10,961 nt of DNA from an uncultured Oscillospiraceae bacterium. GTDB taxonomy: Bacteria; Bacillota; Clostridia; Oscillospirales; Oscillospiraceae. Location of the stretch: positions 1-10,961 of the forward strand of contig CALWWS010000155.1 in NCBI GenBank assembly GCA_944385305.1, given 5' to 3'. Positions 4,613 through 10,961 of the stretch are shown here, piece by piece. The notes under the pieces are model-generated. The model saw only the letters and a program-made list of their open reading frames with translations. It made no database searches and was not told where the DNA came from. The first letter of the stretch is position 1, and each line of letters begins with the position of its first letter. Made by a program: the position numbers and the translations under genes.

Positions 4613-7264
4613 ATGGGCCGACAGGAGCTGAAGCAGGAAAAAAAGTATATCTGTGCGGGCCTGCTGGCCCACGTGGACGCGGGCAAGACCACTCTGTCTG
4701 AGGCGCTGCTCTATCACGCCGGGCAGATCCGGAAGCTGGGCCGGGTGGACCACGGGGACGCCTTTCTGGACACGGAGAGTATGGAGCGGGAGCGGGGGAT
4801 CACCATCTTCTCCAAGCAGGCCGTCCTGCCCCTGGAGGGGGCGGAGATCACCCTGCTGGACACCCCGGGCCATGTGGACTTTTCCAGCGAGATGGAGCGC
4901 ACCCTCCAGGTGCTGGACTGCGCCGTGCTGGTGATCAGCGGCCCCGACGGGGTGCAGAGCCACACCCGCACCCTGTGGCGGCTGCTGGCGCGGTACGGGG
5001 TGCCCACCTTTTTGTTTATCAACAAGATGGACCTCACAAACCCCGGCCGACAGGCCATCCTGGAGCAGCTGCGCCGCCTGGACGAGGGGTGCGTGGACTT
5101 CGGCGCGCCGGAGGAGGAGCTGTGGGAGCAGGCCGCCCTGGCCGATGAGGGGGTGCTCAACCGCTACCTGGACACCGGCAGGGTGGAGGAGGAGGATCTG
5201 GCCGCCCTGGTGGGCGGCAGGAAGCTCTTTCCCTGCTACTTCGGCTCCGCCTTGAAGCTGGAGGGGGTGGGGGAGCTGGCCGCCGGTCTGGCCCGGTACA
5301 CCCGCCAGCCGGAGTATGGCACGGAGATGGGGGCGCGGGTGTTCAAGATCTCCCGGGATCCCCAGGGGGCCCGGCTGACCTGGCTGAAGGTTACCGGCGG
5401 CTCCATCCGGGTGAAGATGCCCCTGGACGGGGAGGAGAAGGCGGAGCAGATCCGGGTCTACTCCGGGGCCAAATTCCGCCAGGCGGAGGAGGCCCCGGCG
5501 GGCAGCGTGTGCGCCGTGACGGGCCTGAGCTCCACCCGCCCCGGCCAGGGGCTGGGCGTGCAGCCCGACGCGCCGCCCCCCGCCCTGGCCCCCGTGCTCA
5601 CCTACCAGGTGGCGCTGCCCGACGGGTGCGACCCCCACACGGCCCTGGGCAAGCTGCGCCAGCTGGAGGAGGAGGACCCCACCCTCCACGTGGTGTGGGA
5701 CGGGCGGCTGCGGGAGATCCACATGCAGCTCATGGGCCAGGTGCAGATTGAGATTCTGGAGCGGCTGATCCGGGAGCGGTTCGGACTGGAGGTGTCCTTC
5801 GGCGCGGGCAGCATCGTCTACCGGGAGACCATCGCTGCCCCCGTGCTGGGCGCGGGCCACTTCGAGCCCCTGCGCCACTATGCCGAGGTACACCTGCTGC
5901 TGGAGCCGGGGGAGCGGGGCAGCGGCCTGCGCTTTGCCAGCGCCTGCCCCGATGATATGCTGGACGGGAACTGGCAGCGGCTCATCCTCACCCACCTGAT
6001 GGAGAAGGAGCACCTGGGGGTGCTCACCGGCTCCCCCATCACGGATATGAAGATCACCCTTATCGCCGGGCGGGCCCACCTGAAGCACACCGAGGGGGGC
6101 GACTTCCGCCAGGCCACCTACCGGGCGGTGCGCCAGGGCCTGATGGGGGCCCAGAGCATTCTGCTGGAGCCGTGGTACGACTTTCGGCTGGAGGTGCCCG
6201 CCCCCCAGGTGGGCCGGGCCCTGTCCGATCTGCAGCAGATGGGGGCGGACGCCCAGCCGCCCCAGACCGAGGGGGAGCTGACGGTGATTTCCGGCGGCGC
6301 TCCGGTGGCCGGGCTGCGGGACTACGCCGCCCAGGTGGCGGCCTACACCCGGGGGGAGGGCAGGCTGTTCTGCACCCCCGGGGGCTACCGGCCCTGCCCC
6401 AACCAGGAGAAGGTGGCGGCGGAGATTGGCTACCAGCCCCTGCGGGATGTGGACAACCCCGCCGACTCCGTGTTCTGCGAGCACGGGGCAGGCCACACCG
6501 TCAGCTGGGAGGAGGCCCCCGCCAGGATGCACGTGCAGGTGGGGGGCAGGCGGCAGGAGGAAGAGGAGCAGACGGAGAAGCCAGCCGCCTCCTCCGCCCC
6601 GCCCCGCTCCTACGGGGAGCATCTGGAGCAGGACAAGCAGCTCCAGGCCATCTTTGAGCGTACCTACGGCCCGGTGAAGCGCCGGGACATGTTCCGCCCC
6701 GCCCCCCGGGCGGAGAAGAAGGAGGACGCCCCATCCCCCCAGCCCAAGAGCCCGCCGGTTCCCGCCGGGCCGGAGTACCTGCTGGTGGACGGGTACAACA
6801 TCATCTTTGCCTGGGAGGAGCTCAAGCGGGCGGCCGGGGAGAGCCTGGACGCCGCCCGGCAGATGCTTATGGACGTGCTGAGCAACTACCAGGGCTACCG
6901 GAAGTGCCGGGTGATCCTGGTCTTTGACGCCTACAAGGTGCCCCACGGAACAGGCGAGGTGAGCCGCTACCACAACATCACCGTGGTGTACACCAAGCAC
7001 GCGGAGACGGCGGACACCTACATCGAGAAGGCCACCTACCAGCTGGGCAGACAGCACCGGGTGCGGGTGGCCACCTCCGACGGGGTGGAGCAGCTGATCA
7101 TTCTGGGCCACGGGGCCCTGCGCCTGTCCGCCCGGGCCTTCCGGGCGGAGGTGGATCAGGCGGGCAGCGAGATTGCCGCCATCCTGGCGCGCAACAACCG
7201 CCGGGAGAAATCCCGGCCGGTCAAGGCGGCTTTGGAGCGGGCGGAGGAAAAGGCGGGACAATAG
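4613..7264 (+). CDS. Tet(M)/EF-G-like translational GTPase fused to a C-terminal YacP/Rae1-type NYN ribonuclease domain
   Basis: An 883-residue uninterrupted fusion. Residues 1 to about 642 match Tet(M)-type ribosomal protection GTPases in order and length: G1 AHVDAGKTT (19-27), switch RGITI (61-65), G3 DTPGH (83-87), G4 NKMD (137-140), G5-like GSA (211-213), domain II (about 240-320), domain III with LMGQVQIEIL, domain IV from about 400, and a domain V/C-terminal region from LLEPWYDFRL. Tet(M) has about 640 residues. After a charged, Pro-rich linker (643-719) comes an NYN domain (about 720-860) with VDGYNIIF, VILVFDAYK, ETADTYIEKA and VATSDG; Asp726, Asp772, Asp801 and Asp823 are the likely metal-binding acidic residues. 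B. subtilis Rae1 (YacP) cleaves mRNA at the ribosomal A site, the region Tet(M) and EF-G also approach. A GTPase-delivered, ribosome-bound nuclease is inferred. Tetracycline resistance cannot be claimed. A basic tail follows the NYN domain. Confidence 0.9.
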   Translation: MGRQELKQEKKYICAGLLAHVDAGKTTLSEALLYHAGQIRKLGRVDHGDAFLDTESMERERGITIFSKQAVLPLEGAEITLLDTPGHVDFSSEMERTLQVLDCAVLVISGPDGVQSHTRTLWRLLARYGVPTFLFINKMDLTNPGRQAILEQLRRLDEGCVDFGAPEEELWEQAALADEGVLNRYLDTGRVEEEDLAALVGGRKLFPCYFGSALKLEGVGELAAGLARYTRQPEYGTEMGARVFKISRDPQGARLTWLKVTGGSIRVKMPLDGEEKAEQIRVYSGAKFRQAEEAPAGSVCAVTGLSSTRPGQGLGVQPDAPPPALAPVLTYQVALPDGCDPHTALGKLRQLEEEDPTLHVVWDGRLREIHMQLMGQVQIEILERLIRERFGLEVSFGAGSIVYRETIAAPVLGAGHFEPLRHYAEVHLLLEPGERGSGLRFASACPDDMLDGNWQRLILTHLMEKEHLGVLTGSPITDMKITLIAGRAHLKHTEGGDFRQATYRAVRQGLMGAQSILLEPWYDFRLEVPAPQVGRALSDLQQMGADAQPPQTEGELTVISGGAPVAGLRDYAAQVAAYTRGEGRLFCTPGGYRPCPNQEKVAAEIGYQPLRDVDNPADSVFCEHGAGHTVSWEEAPARMHVQVGGRRQEEEEQTEKPAASSAPPRSYGEHLEQDKQLQAIFERTYGPVKRRDMFRPAPRAEKKEDAPSPQPKSPPVPAGPEYLLVDGYNIIFAWEELKRAAGESLDAARQMLMDVLSNYQGYRKCRVILVFDAYKVPHGTGEVSRYHNITVVYTKHAETADTYIEKATYQLGRQHRVRVATSDGVEQLIILGHGALRLSARAFRAEVDQAGSEIAAILARNNRREKSRPVKAALERAEEKAGQ

Positions 7265-7327
7265 CGCATAAACCCCCAAAATTGGCAGAGACTAATGCCA
7301 CAGTCTTACCAATTGAGGAGGTTTGCG
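7265..7327 (+). promoter_or_regulatory. Extended imperfect dyad enclosing the ribosome binding site of the SLH gene
   Basis: Nearly the whole gap between the GTPase-NYN gene and the SLH gene can fold into one interrupted hairpin. CGC 7265-7267 pairs with 7325-7327, AAACC 7270-7274 with GGTTT 7320-7324, AATTGG 7280-7285 with CCAATT 7309-7314, and AGACT 7289-7293 with AGTCT 7302-7306, closed by an 8-base loop. That is 19 pairs. The ribosome site GAGGAGG (7315-7321) lies in an internal loop and partly in the stem. A competing hairpin, TGGCA 7283-7287 with TGCCA 7296-7300, excludes part of it. No U-tract follows, so it is not an ordinary terminator. Confidence 0.45.
7315..7321 (+). promoter_or_regulatory. 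Ribosome binding site deciding the TTG start of the SLH gene
   Basis: GAGGAGG is a near-perfect Shine-Dalgarno sequence 8 bases before the TTG at 7330. An in-frame TTG also exists at 7282, but it lacks such a site and would put a non-hydrophobic 16-residue extension ahead of a clean signal peptide. The start at 7330 is therefore chosen. Confidence 0.75.
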
Positions 7328-7329
7328 TT

Positions 7330-8631
7330 TTGAGACATTCAGCCCTTCTGCGCCGGGGCCTTCCCGCCCTGGCCCTGTGCGCCGCGCTGCTGGCGGCGGC
7401 CCTGCCCGCCTCGGCCTTTTTCTTTGACCGGGAGGAGGAGAGCGCCCCCGCTGTGCTCTCCTTCTCCAAAAACGGCCTGGCCGCCGACCCCATTGCCTTC
7501 ACCCAGTCCGACTTCCAGGTGGAGGGGGAGGGAGCCGCCCTGGACGCCATTGTGGTGGGAGATCTGCCTGACGCGGGCGCCGGCGCCCTCACTCTGGGGG
7601 GACAGAGCGTGGCCAGCGGCGACGTGATCACCATGGACGCGGTGGACGGCCTGCGCTTTACCCCCCAGACCGACCCCGCCGTCTCCTCCACAGGCTTTAC
7701 CTTTACCCCTGTGTTTGCCGACGGCAGCAGCGGAGAGGCGGCCACGGTGAGCCTCTACCTGCTCACCGAGCGCAACGAGGCCCCCACGGCCCAGGACCTG
7801 GAGATGAGCACCTATAAGAATGTGGCGGTCACCGGCCAGTTTACCGCCGTGGACCCGGAGGGGGATCTGCTCACCTTCCACATTCTCCACAAGCCCGCCC
7901 GGGGCTCGGTGACCCTCTCGGAGGACGGCAGCGCCCGGTTTGTCTACACCCCCTATGAGAACAAGACGGGCAAGGACTCCTTCACCTTTGTGGCGGTGGA
8001 CGCGGTGGGCAATTCCTCCGCCCCCGCCACGGTGAAGATTAAGATTGAAAAGCCGGACACCAAGGTGACCTATGCCGACATGGAGGGCGACCCCGCCCAC
8101 AAGGCGGCTATCCGCCTGGCGGAGGAGGACGTCTTTGTGGGGGAGTGCATGGGAGGCTCCTATTTCTTCTGCCCGGATCAGACGGTGAGCCGGGGGGAGT
8201 TTGTGGCCATGGCCATGCACGCCGCCGGGGTGGAGGCCCTGGAGGGGGTAGAGACCACCGGCTTTGCGGACAATGAGGCCATCCCCACCTGGGCCAGGCC
8301 CTATGTGGCCTCCGCCCTGAAGGCGGGGCTGGTGCAGGGCAGCCGGGGGGAGGACGGCCAGGTGGTCTTCCAGGCACAGTCGGCCATCACTCCCGCCGAG
8401 GCCGCCGTCTTTCTGGACCGGGTGCTCCAGCTGGCGGACGTGAGCGCCGAGAACTATGACGCCCAGGCCCCGGTGTGGGCCGCCCAGTCGGTGGCCAACC
8501 TGGCGGACAGCGGCGTGATGGGCGGCCAGGGGGATTTGGAGCAGGCCATGACCCGGGGAGAGGCCGCCCAGATGCTCTGCTCCGCCCTGGAGCTGATGGA
8601 AAGCCAGGAGGACGGCTGGTTTATCTGGTAA
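7330..8631 (+). CDS. Exported S-layer-homology (SLH) protein with Ig/cadherin-like domains
   Basis: The 433-residue product starts at TTG 7330. Residues 1-29 form a signal peptide: basic start, long Ala/Leu core, ASA|F cleavage site. Residues about 40-147 read like a cadherin/VCBS-type beta-sandwich (LPDAGAGALTLGGQSVASG, then LRFTP). Residues about 149-240 form a second Ig/cadherin-like domain with the motifs NEAPTAQD, AVDPEGDLLTFHI and DSFTFVAVDAVGNSSAP. Three SLH repeats fill the C-terminus, starting near 245 (TYADMEGDPAHKAAIRLAEE), 305 (GFADNEAIPTWARPYVASAL) and 380 (VWAAQSVANLADSGVM). SLH trimers anchor proteins non-covalently to secondary cell-wall polymers, so this is very probably a surface protein with its beta-sandwich part exposed; its ligand is unknown. 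It is preceded by an unusual dyad over its ribosome site and followed by a 16-bp hairpin. Confidence 0.9.
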   Translation: MRHSALLRRGLPALALCAALLAAALPASAFFFDREEESAPAVLSFSKNGLAADPIAFTQSDFQVEGEGAALDAIVVGDLPDAGAGALTLGGQSVASGDVITMDAVDGLRFTPQTDPAVSSTGFTFTPVFADGSSGEAATVSLYLLTERNEAPTAQDLEMSTYKNVAVTGQFTAVDPEGDLLTFHILHKPARGSVTLSEDGSARFVYTPYENKTGKDSFTFVAVDAVGNSSAPATVKIKIEKPDTKVTYADMEGDPAHKAAIRLAEEDVFVGECMGGSYFFCPDQTVSRGEFVAMAMHAAGVEALEGVETTGFADNEAIPTWARPYVASALKAGLVQGSRGEDGQVVFQAQSAITPAEAAVFLDRVLQLADVSAENYDAQAPVWAAQSVANLADSGVMGGQGDLEQAMTRGEAAQMLCSALELMESQEDGWFIW

Positions 8632-8636
8632 AGACA

Positions 8637-8672
8637 CAGCGGGGCGCACGGCATTTGCCGTGCGCCCCGCTG
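8637..8672 (+). terminator. 16-bp perfect hairpin after the SLH gene
   Basis: CAGCGGGGCGCACGGC (8637-8652) pairs perfectly with 8657-8672 around the loop ATTT, starting 5 bases after the SLH stop. The U-tract is poor (ATCTTGAGG), so termination may be incomplete or Rho-assisted. Its position, between a stop codon and a new promoter, supports a terminator role. Confidence 0.7.
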
Positions 8673-8699
8673 ATCTTGAGGAAAAGCCTGGATCGGGAG

Positions 8700-8728
8700 T
8701 TGAGTATACCAGGCATTTGTGGTATAAT
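8700..8728 (+). promoter_or_regulatory. Sigma-A promoter of ddl-murF with an internal inverted repeat
   Basis: The -35 TTGAGT (8700-8705) and a perfect -10 TATAAT (8723-8728) are 17 bases apart, and TGG directly before the -10 makes it an extended -10. Transcription should start near 8735, leaving about 45 bases before the ddl ATG. The spacer contains the inverted repeat TATACCA (8705-8711) / TGGTATA (8720-8726), which touches the -35 and overlaps the -10: a possible operator. Confidence 0.85.
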
Positions 8729-8768
8729 GTACAGCCAGCGCGTATTATGAGGTATCAAGCGCTGTGAT

Positions 8769-8774
8769 GAGGTG
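8769..8774 (+). promoter_or_regulatory. Ribosome binding site supporting the ddl start at 8779
   Basis: GAGGTG lies 4 bases before the ATG at 8779, which is close but usable. In-frame GTG 8764 and ATG 8767 overlap or precede this site. The protein read from 8779 starts MKVVVLAGGLSPERNVSL, the canonical Ddl N-terminus, so 8779 is preferred. Confidence 0.6.
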
Positions 8775-8778
8775 TGTT

Positions 8779-9831
8779 ATGAAAGTAGTAGTGTTGGCCG
8801 GGGGCCTCTCCCCGGAGCGGAATGTCTCTCTCTCCACTGGCACCATGGTGACCGAGGCCCTGCGGGGGCTGGGCCACCGGGCGGCCCTGGTGGATATGTT
8901 TTTCGGACTGGAGGAGGTGGACGGCCCCCTGGAGGCGGCCTTTGACGCCCCCCTGCCCGACATGGCAAAGAAGGTGAGCCCCCAGGCTCCCGACCTGGAG
9001 AAGGTGCGGGAGAGCCGGAGGGACCAGAGCGCCAGCCTCTTCGGCCCCCGGGTGCTGGAGCTGTGCGCCATGGCCGACGTGGTCTTTCTCGCCCTCCACG
9101 GCGCCTGCGGGGAGGACGGCCGGGTGCAGGCCGCCCTGGAGCTGCTGGGCATCCCCTACACCGGGGCGGGCTATCTGGGCAGCGCCATCGCCATGGACAA
9201 GGATCTCACCAAGCGCATGGTGGCCGATGTGGTGTCCACCCCCGGCTGGAAGACGGTGTGCTGCACCCCGGAGAATATCGACCAGCTGGTGGAGAGCGCC
9301 CGGCTGCCCCTGGTGGTCAAGCCGGTGGCCAGCGGCTCCTCCATCGGGGTGTCCATCGCCCACACCAGCCAGGAGCTGCGCCAGGCCCTGGAGGGCAGCA
9401 TGGCCCAGGGAGGGCGCACCGTGCTGGAGCAGTATGTGAAGGGCCGGGAGCTCCAGGTGGGCATCCTGGAGGACGCCGCCCTGCCTTCCATTGAGATCAT
9501 CCCCAAGCAGGGCTTTTACGACTATGAGAACAAGTACCAGCCCGGCGCCGCCCTGGAGGTGTGCCCGGCGGAGGTCTCCCCCCAGGTGGAGGAGAAGCTG
9601 CGGGCGGCCGCCCTGCGGGTGTACCGCGCCCTGGGGCTGAGCGTGTACTCCCGGGCGGACTTCATTCTGGACGGGGACGGGGAGATCTGGTTTTTGGAGA
9701 TCAACACCCTGCCCGGCATGACCCCCACCAGCCTGCTGCCCCAGGAGGCGGCGGCGGTGGGAATTGGCTACAGCGCACTGGTGGAGCGCATTGTCAACGC
9801 CTCGCTGCAGGCCAGAAAACAGGGGAGATAA
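8779..9831 (+). CDS. ddl: D-alanine--D-alanine ligase
   Basis: Ddl is a cytoplasmic ATP-grasp enzyme joining two D-Ala residues with ATP; MurF then adds the dipeptide to the peptidoglycan precursor. The 350-residue product has VLAGGLSPERNVSL at the N-terminus, HGACGEDG (107-114), YTGAGYLGSAIAMDK, VVKPVASGSSIGVS around ATP-binding Lys181, FYDYENKY in the omega loop, and EINTLPGMTPTSLLP from Glu307, with metal and substrate ligands Glu307 and Asn309. The Tyr in the FYDYE loop is typical of D-Ala-D-Ala rather than D-Ala-D-Lac ligases. An insertion at about residues 50-90 between the first strands and the HG motif is longer than in E. coli DdlB. An extra 5 residues are possible if translation begins at GTG 8764. 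The gene leads a ddl-murF operon from a strong promoter, with 18 bases to murF. Confidence 0.95.
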   Translation: MKVVVLAGGLSPERNVSLSTGTMVTEALRGLGHRAALVDMFFGLEEVDGPLEAAFDAPLPDMAKKVSPQAPDLEKVRESRRDQSASLFGPRVLELCAMADVVFLALHGACGEDGRVQAALELLGIPYTGAGYLGSAIAMDKDLTKRMVADVVSTPGWKTVCCTPENIDQLVESARLPLVVKPVASGSSIGVSIAHTSQELRQALEGSMAQGGRTVLEQYVKGRELQVGILEDAALPSIEIIPKQGFYDYENKYQPGAALEVCPAEVSPQVEEKLRAAALRVYRALGLSVYSRADFILDGDGEIWFLEINTLPGMTPTSLLPQEAAAVGIGYSALVERIVNASLQARKQGR

Positions 9832-9837
9832 GGGGAG

Positions 9838-9842
9838 AGGAG
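9838..9842 (+). promoter_or_regulatory. Ribosome binding site of murF
   Basis: AGGAG, within the purine-rich GGGGAGAGGAG, lies 7 bases before the murF ATG at 9850, an ideal spacing. It sits in the 18-base gap after the ddl stop. Confidence 0.8.
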
Positions 9843-9849
9843 CTTCACA

Positions 9850-10961
9850 ATGGAGCCGATGACCATACGGGAAATGATGCAGGCCGTGGGGGGCCGGATG
9901 CTGGGCGACTTCGGGGATATTGACCGAAAGATCGGCCGGGTGGAGACGGACAGCCGAACCATCCACCCCGACTCCCTGTTCATCCCCCTGGTGGGGGAGC
10001 GCTTTGACGGCCACGCCTACATCAACGCCGCCCTGGAGGGGGGCGCCGCGGGGTGCTTCACCCAGCGGGAGCGGGAGAGCTATCTCCCCGGCAAGTTCTA
10101 CATCAAGGTGGACTCCACCCAGCGGGCCCTGCGGGATCTGGCCCGCTACTATAAAAAGAAGTTCCCCATCCCCGTGGTGGCCCTGACCGGGTCGGTGGGC
10201 AAGACCACCACCAAGGACATGGTGGCCGCCGTGCTGGGGGAGAAGTACCAGGTGCTCAAGACCGAGGGCAACCTGAACAACGAGGTGGGGGTACCCCTCA
10301 CCCTGCTGCGCCTGAACAGCTCCCACCAGATCGCCGTGCTGGAGCTGGGGATGAATCACGCCGGGGAGATGGACTATCTCTCCGCCATGGTGGAGCCCGA
10401 CGTGGTGCTCATGACCAACATCGGGGACTCCCACATTGAGAACTTCGGCACCCGGGAGAAGATCCTGGAGGCCAAGAGCGAGATCTTCCACCACGCCAGG
10501 CCGGACGCCTTTGTGGTGCTCAACGGGGACGACCCCCTGCTCCGGGCCAAGGCGGCGGAGCTGCCCTACCGGCATGTGCTGGTGGGGGCCGGCCCGGGGC
10601 TGCCCTACCGGGCGAGGGAGCTGGAGAGCGACGGAAAGAGCCGCCTCACCTGCCAGGTGGACACCCCCGCAGGGAGCTTCCCGGTGGAGATCCCCGCCCT
10701 GGGGGAGCCCATGATCTACCCCGTGCTCATGGCGGCGGCGGTGGGGGAGCACTTCGGCATGAGCCGGGAGGAGATTGCCTCCGGCGTGCTCCGCTTCGCC
10801 CCCACCAAGATGCGCATGAATATTCTCCACCGCAAGCAGGACATCATTATCCTCAACGACACCTACAACGCCAACCCCCAGTCCATGCGGGCGGCGGTGG
10901 AGGTGCTCTCCACCACCAAGGGGGAGTACAAGGTGGCCGTGCTGGGGGATATGCTGGAGCT
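9850..10961 (+). CDS. murF: UDP-N-acetylmuramoyl-tripeptide--D-alanyl-D-alanine ligase (3' truncated by window edge)
   Basis: MurF attaches D-Ala-D-Ala to UDP-MurNAc-tripeptide using ATP, completing the soluble peptidoglycan precursor. About 370 of the usual ~450 residues are visible, and the frame is open to the end of the window. The N-terminal UDP-binding domain contains ETDSRTIHPDSLFIPLVGERFDGHAYI. The central ATPase domain has the P-loop ALTGSVGKTTTKDM (from 111, with Lys118), then NLNNEVGVPLTLL, ELGMNHAGEMDYLS and TNIGDSHIENFGTREKI with the AKSEIF segment. The C-terminal domain begins near FAPTKMRM and shows NDTYNANPQSM (336-346). One oddity is LGEPMIYPVLMAAAVG (284-299), where Mur ligases usually have an H-N-x-x-N adenine-contact motif; His and both Asn are absent. 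ATG 9850 has an ideal ribosome site and follows ddl by 18 bases, so the two are co-transcribed. Confidence 0.95.
   Translation, partial: MEPMTIREMMQAVGGRMLGDFGDIDRKIGRVETDSRTIHPDSLFIPLVGERFDGHAYINAALEGGAAGCFTQRERESYLPGKFYIKVDSTQRALRDLARYYKKKFPIPVVALTGSVGKTTTKDMVAAVLGEKYQVLKTEGNLNNEVGVPLTLLRLNSSHQIAVLELGMNHAGEMDYLSAMVEPDVVLMTNIGDSHIENFGTREKILEAKSEIFHHARPDAFVVLNGDDPLLRAKAAELPYRHVLVGAGPGLPYRARELESDGKSRLTCQVDTPAGSFPVEIPALGEPMIYPVLMAAAVGEHFGMSREEIASGVLRFAPTKMRMNILHRKQDIIILNDTYNANPQSMRAAVEVLSTTKGEYKVAVLGDMLE

Noticed and set aside
4613..7264. Calling the GTPase gene a tetracycline-resistance determinant
   Set aside because: Similarity to Tet(M) is clear across the GTPase part, but many Clostridia carry chromosomal relatives. 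The NYN fusion and the divergent C-terminal region give no basis for a resistance claim without testing.
4538..7279. A 913-codon open frame on the minus strand opposite the GTPase-NYN gene
   Set aside because: It is a shadow of GC-rich codon use: the peptide is low-complexity, rich in Gly, Leu, His, Gln and Pro, and has no recognisable motif. The opposite strand encodes a clear protein.
7265..7327. tRNA gene or remnant on the minus strand
   Set aside because: The complement contains a D-arm-like CTCAATTGGTAAGAC, a 5-bp TGGCA/TGCCA hairpin and GGGGGTT, which recall tRNA parts. However, the hairpin loop has 8 bases, the D stem and T arm do not close, and there is no acceptor stem in the right place. 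A covariance-model search for tRNA would settle it.
8755..10830. A 691-codon open frame on the minus strand across ddl and murF
   Set aside because: The peptide is low-complexity (His, Gly, Leu, Gln-rich) and runs antisense to two well-defined genes, so it is a composition artefact.
1..10961. CRISPR array, insertion sequence, integrase, att site or phage gene
   Set aside because: No regularly spaced direct repeats, terminal inverted repeats with a transposase, or mobile-element proteins were seen on either strand.

Overview
The window is about 11 kb of GC-rich, densely coding bacterial chromosome. It most resembles a high-GC Firmicute of the class Clostridia, in the Oscillospiraceae/Flavonifractor-like range. 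That placement is inferred from AGGAGG-type ribosome sites, GTG and TTG starts, an S-layer-homology protein, an RCC1 plus stalk-domain surface protein and a clostridial Tet(M)-like GTPase. No rRNA, intact tRNA, insertion sequence, phage gene or CRISPR array was seen.

Layout. At the left edge (1-190, + strand) is the C-terminal end of a sensor histidine kinase. It converges on a minus-strand operon, tsaE-tsaB-upp (2019 down to 244), and a strong hairpin terminator lies between them. tsaE and tsaB support the t6A37 tRNA modification; upp salvages uracil. A divergent promoter region (2020-2144) separates this operon from a + strand run: a SEDS-family FtsW/RodA protein (2145-3335), a secreted RCC1-repeat/stalk-domain protein whose start region looks frameshifted (3426-4562), an 883-residue fusion of a Tet(M)/EF-G-like GTPase to a C-terminal YacP/Rae1-type NYN ribonuclease domain (4613-7264), and an exported protein with Ig/cadherin-like domains and three SLH repeats (7330-8631). 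After a 16-bp hairpin and a near-consensus sigma-A promoter come ddl (8779-9831) and murF (9850 to the right edge, truncated), which together make and attach D-Ala-D-Ala for peptidoglycan.

Theme. Five of the six + strand genes after 2145 concern the cell envelope: peptidoglycan polymerisation, D-Ala-D-Ala synthesis and ligation, and surface proteins. The exception, the GTPase-NYN fusion, is the most interesting object here. Its parts suggest a GTPase that binds the ribosome near the A site and carries its own mRNA-cleaving domain, but no function can be proven from sequence alone.

Regulatory sequence is informative. The rodA/tsaE intergenic region holds a 7-bp inverted repeat that coincides with opposed -35/-10 elements. 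The ddl promoter has a 7-bp inverted repeat inside its core. The short gap before the SLH gene folds into an extended dyad that contains the ribosome binding site. There is no gene-free stretch longer than about 150 bases.
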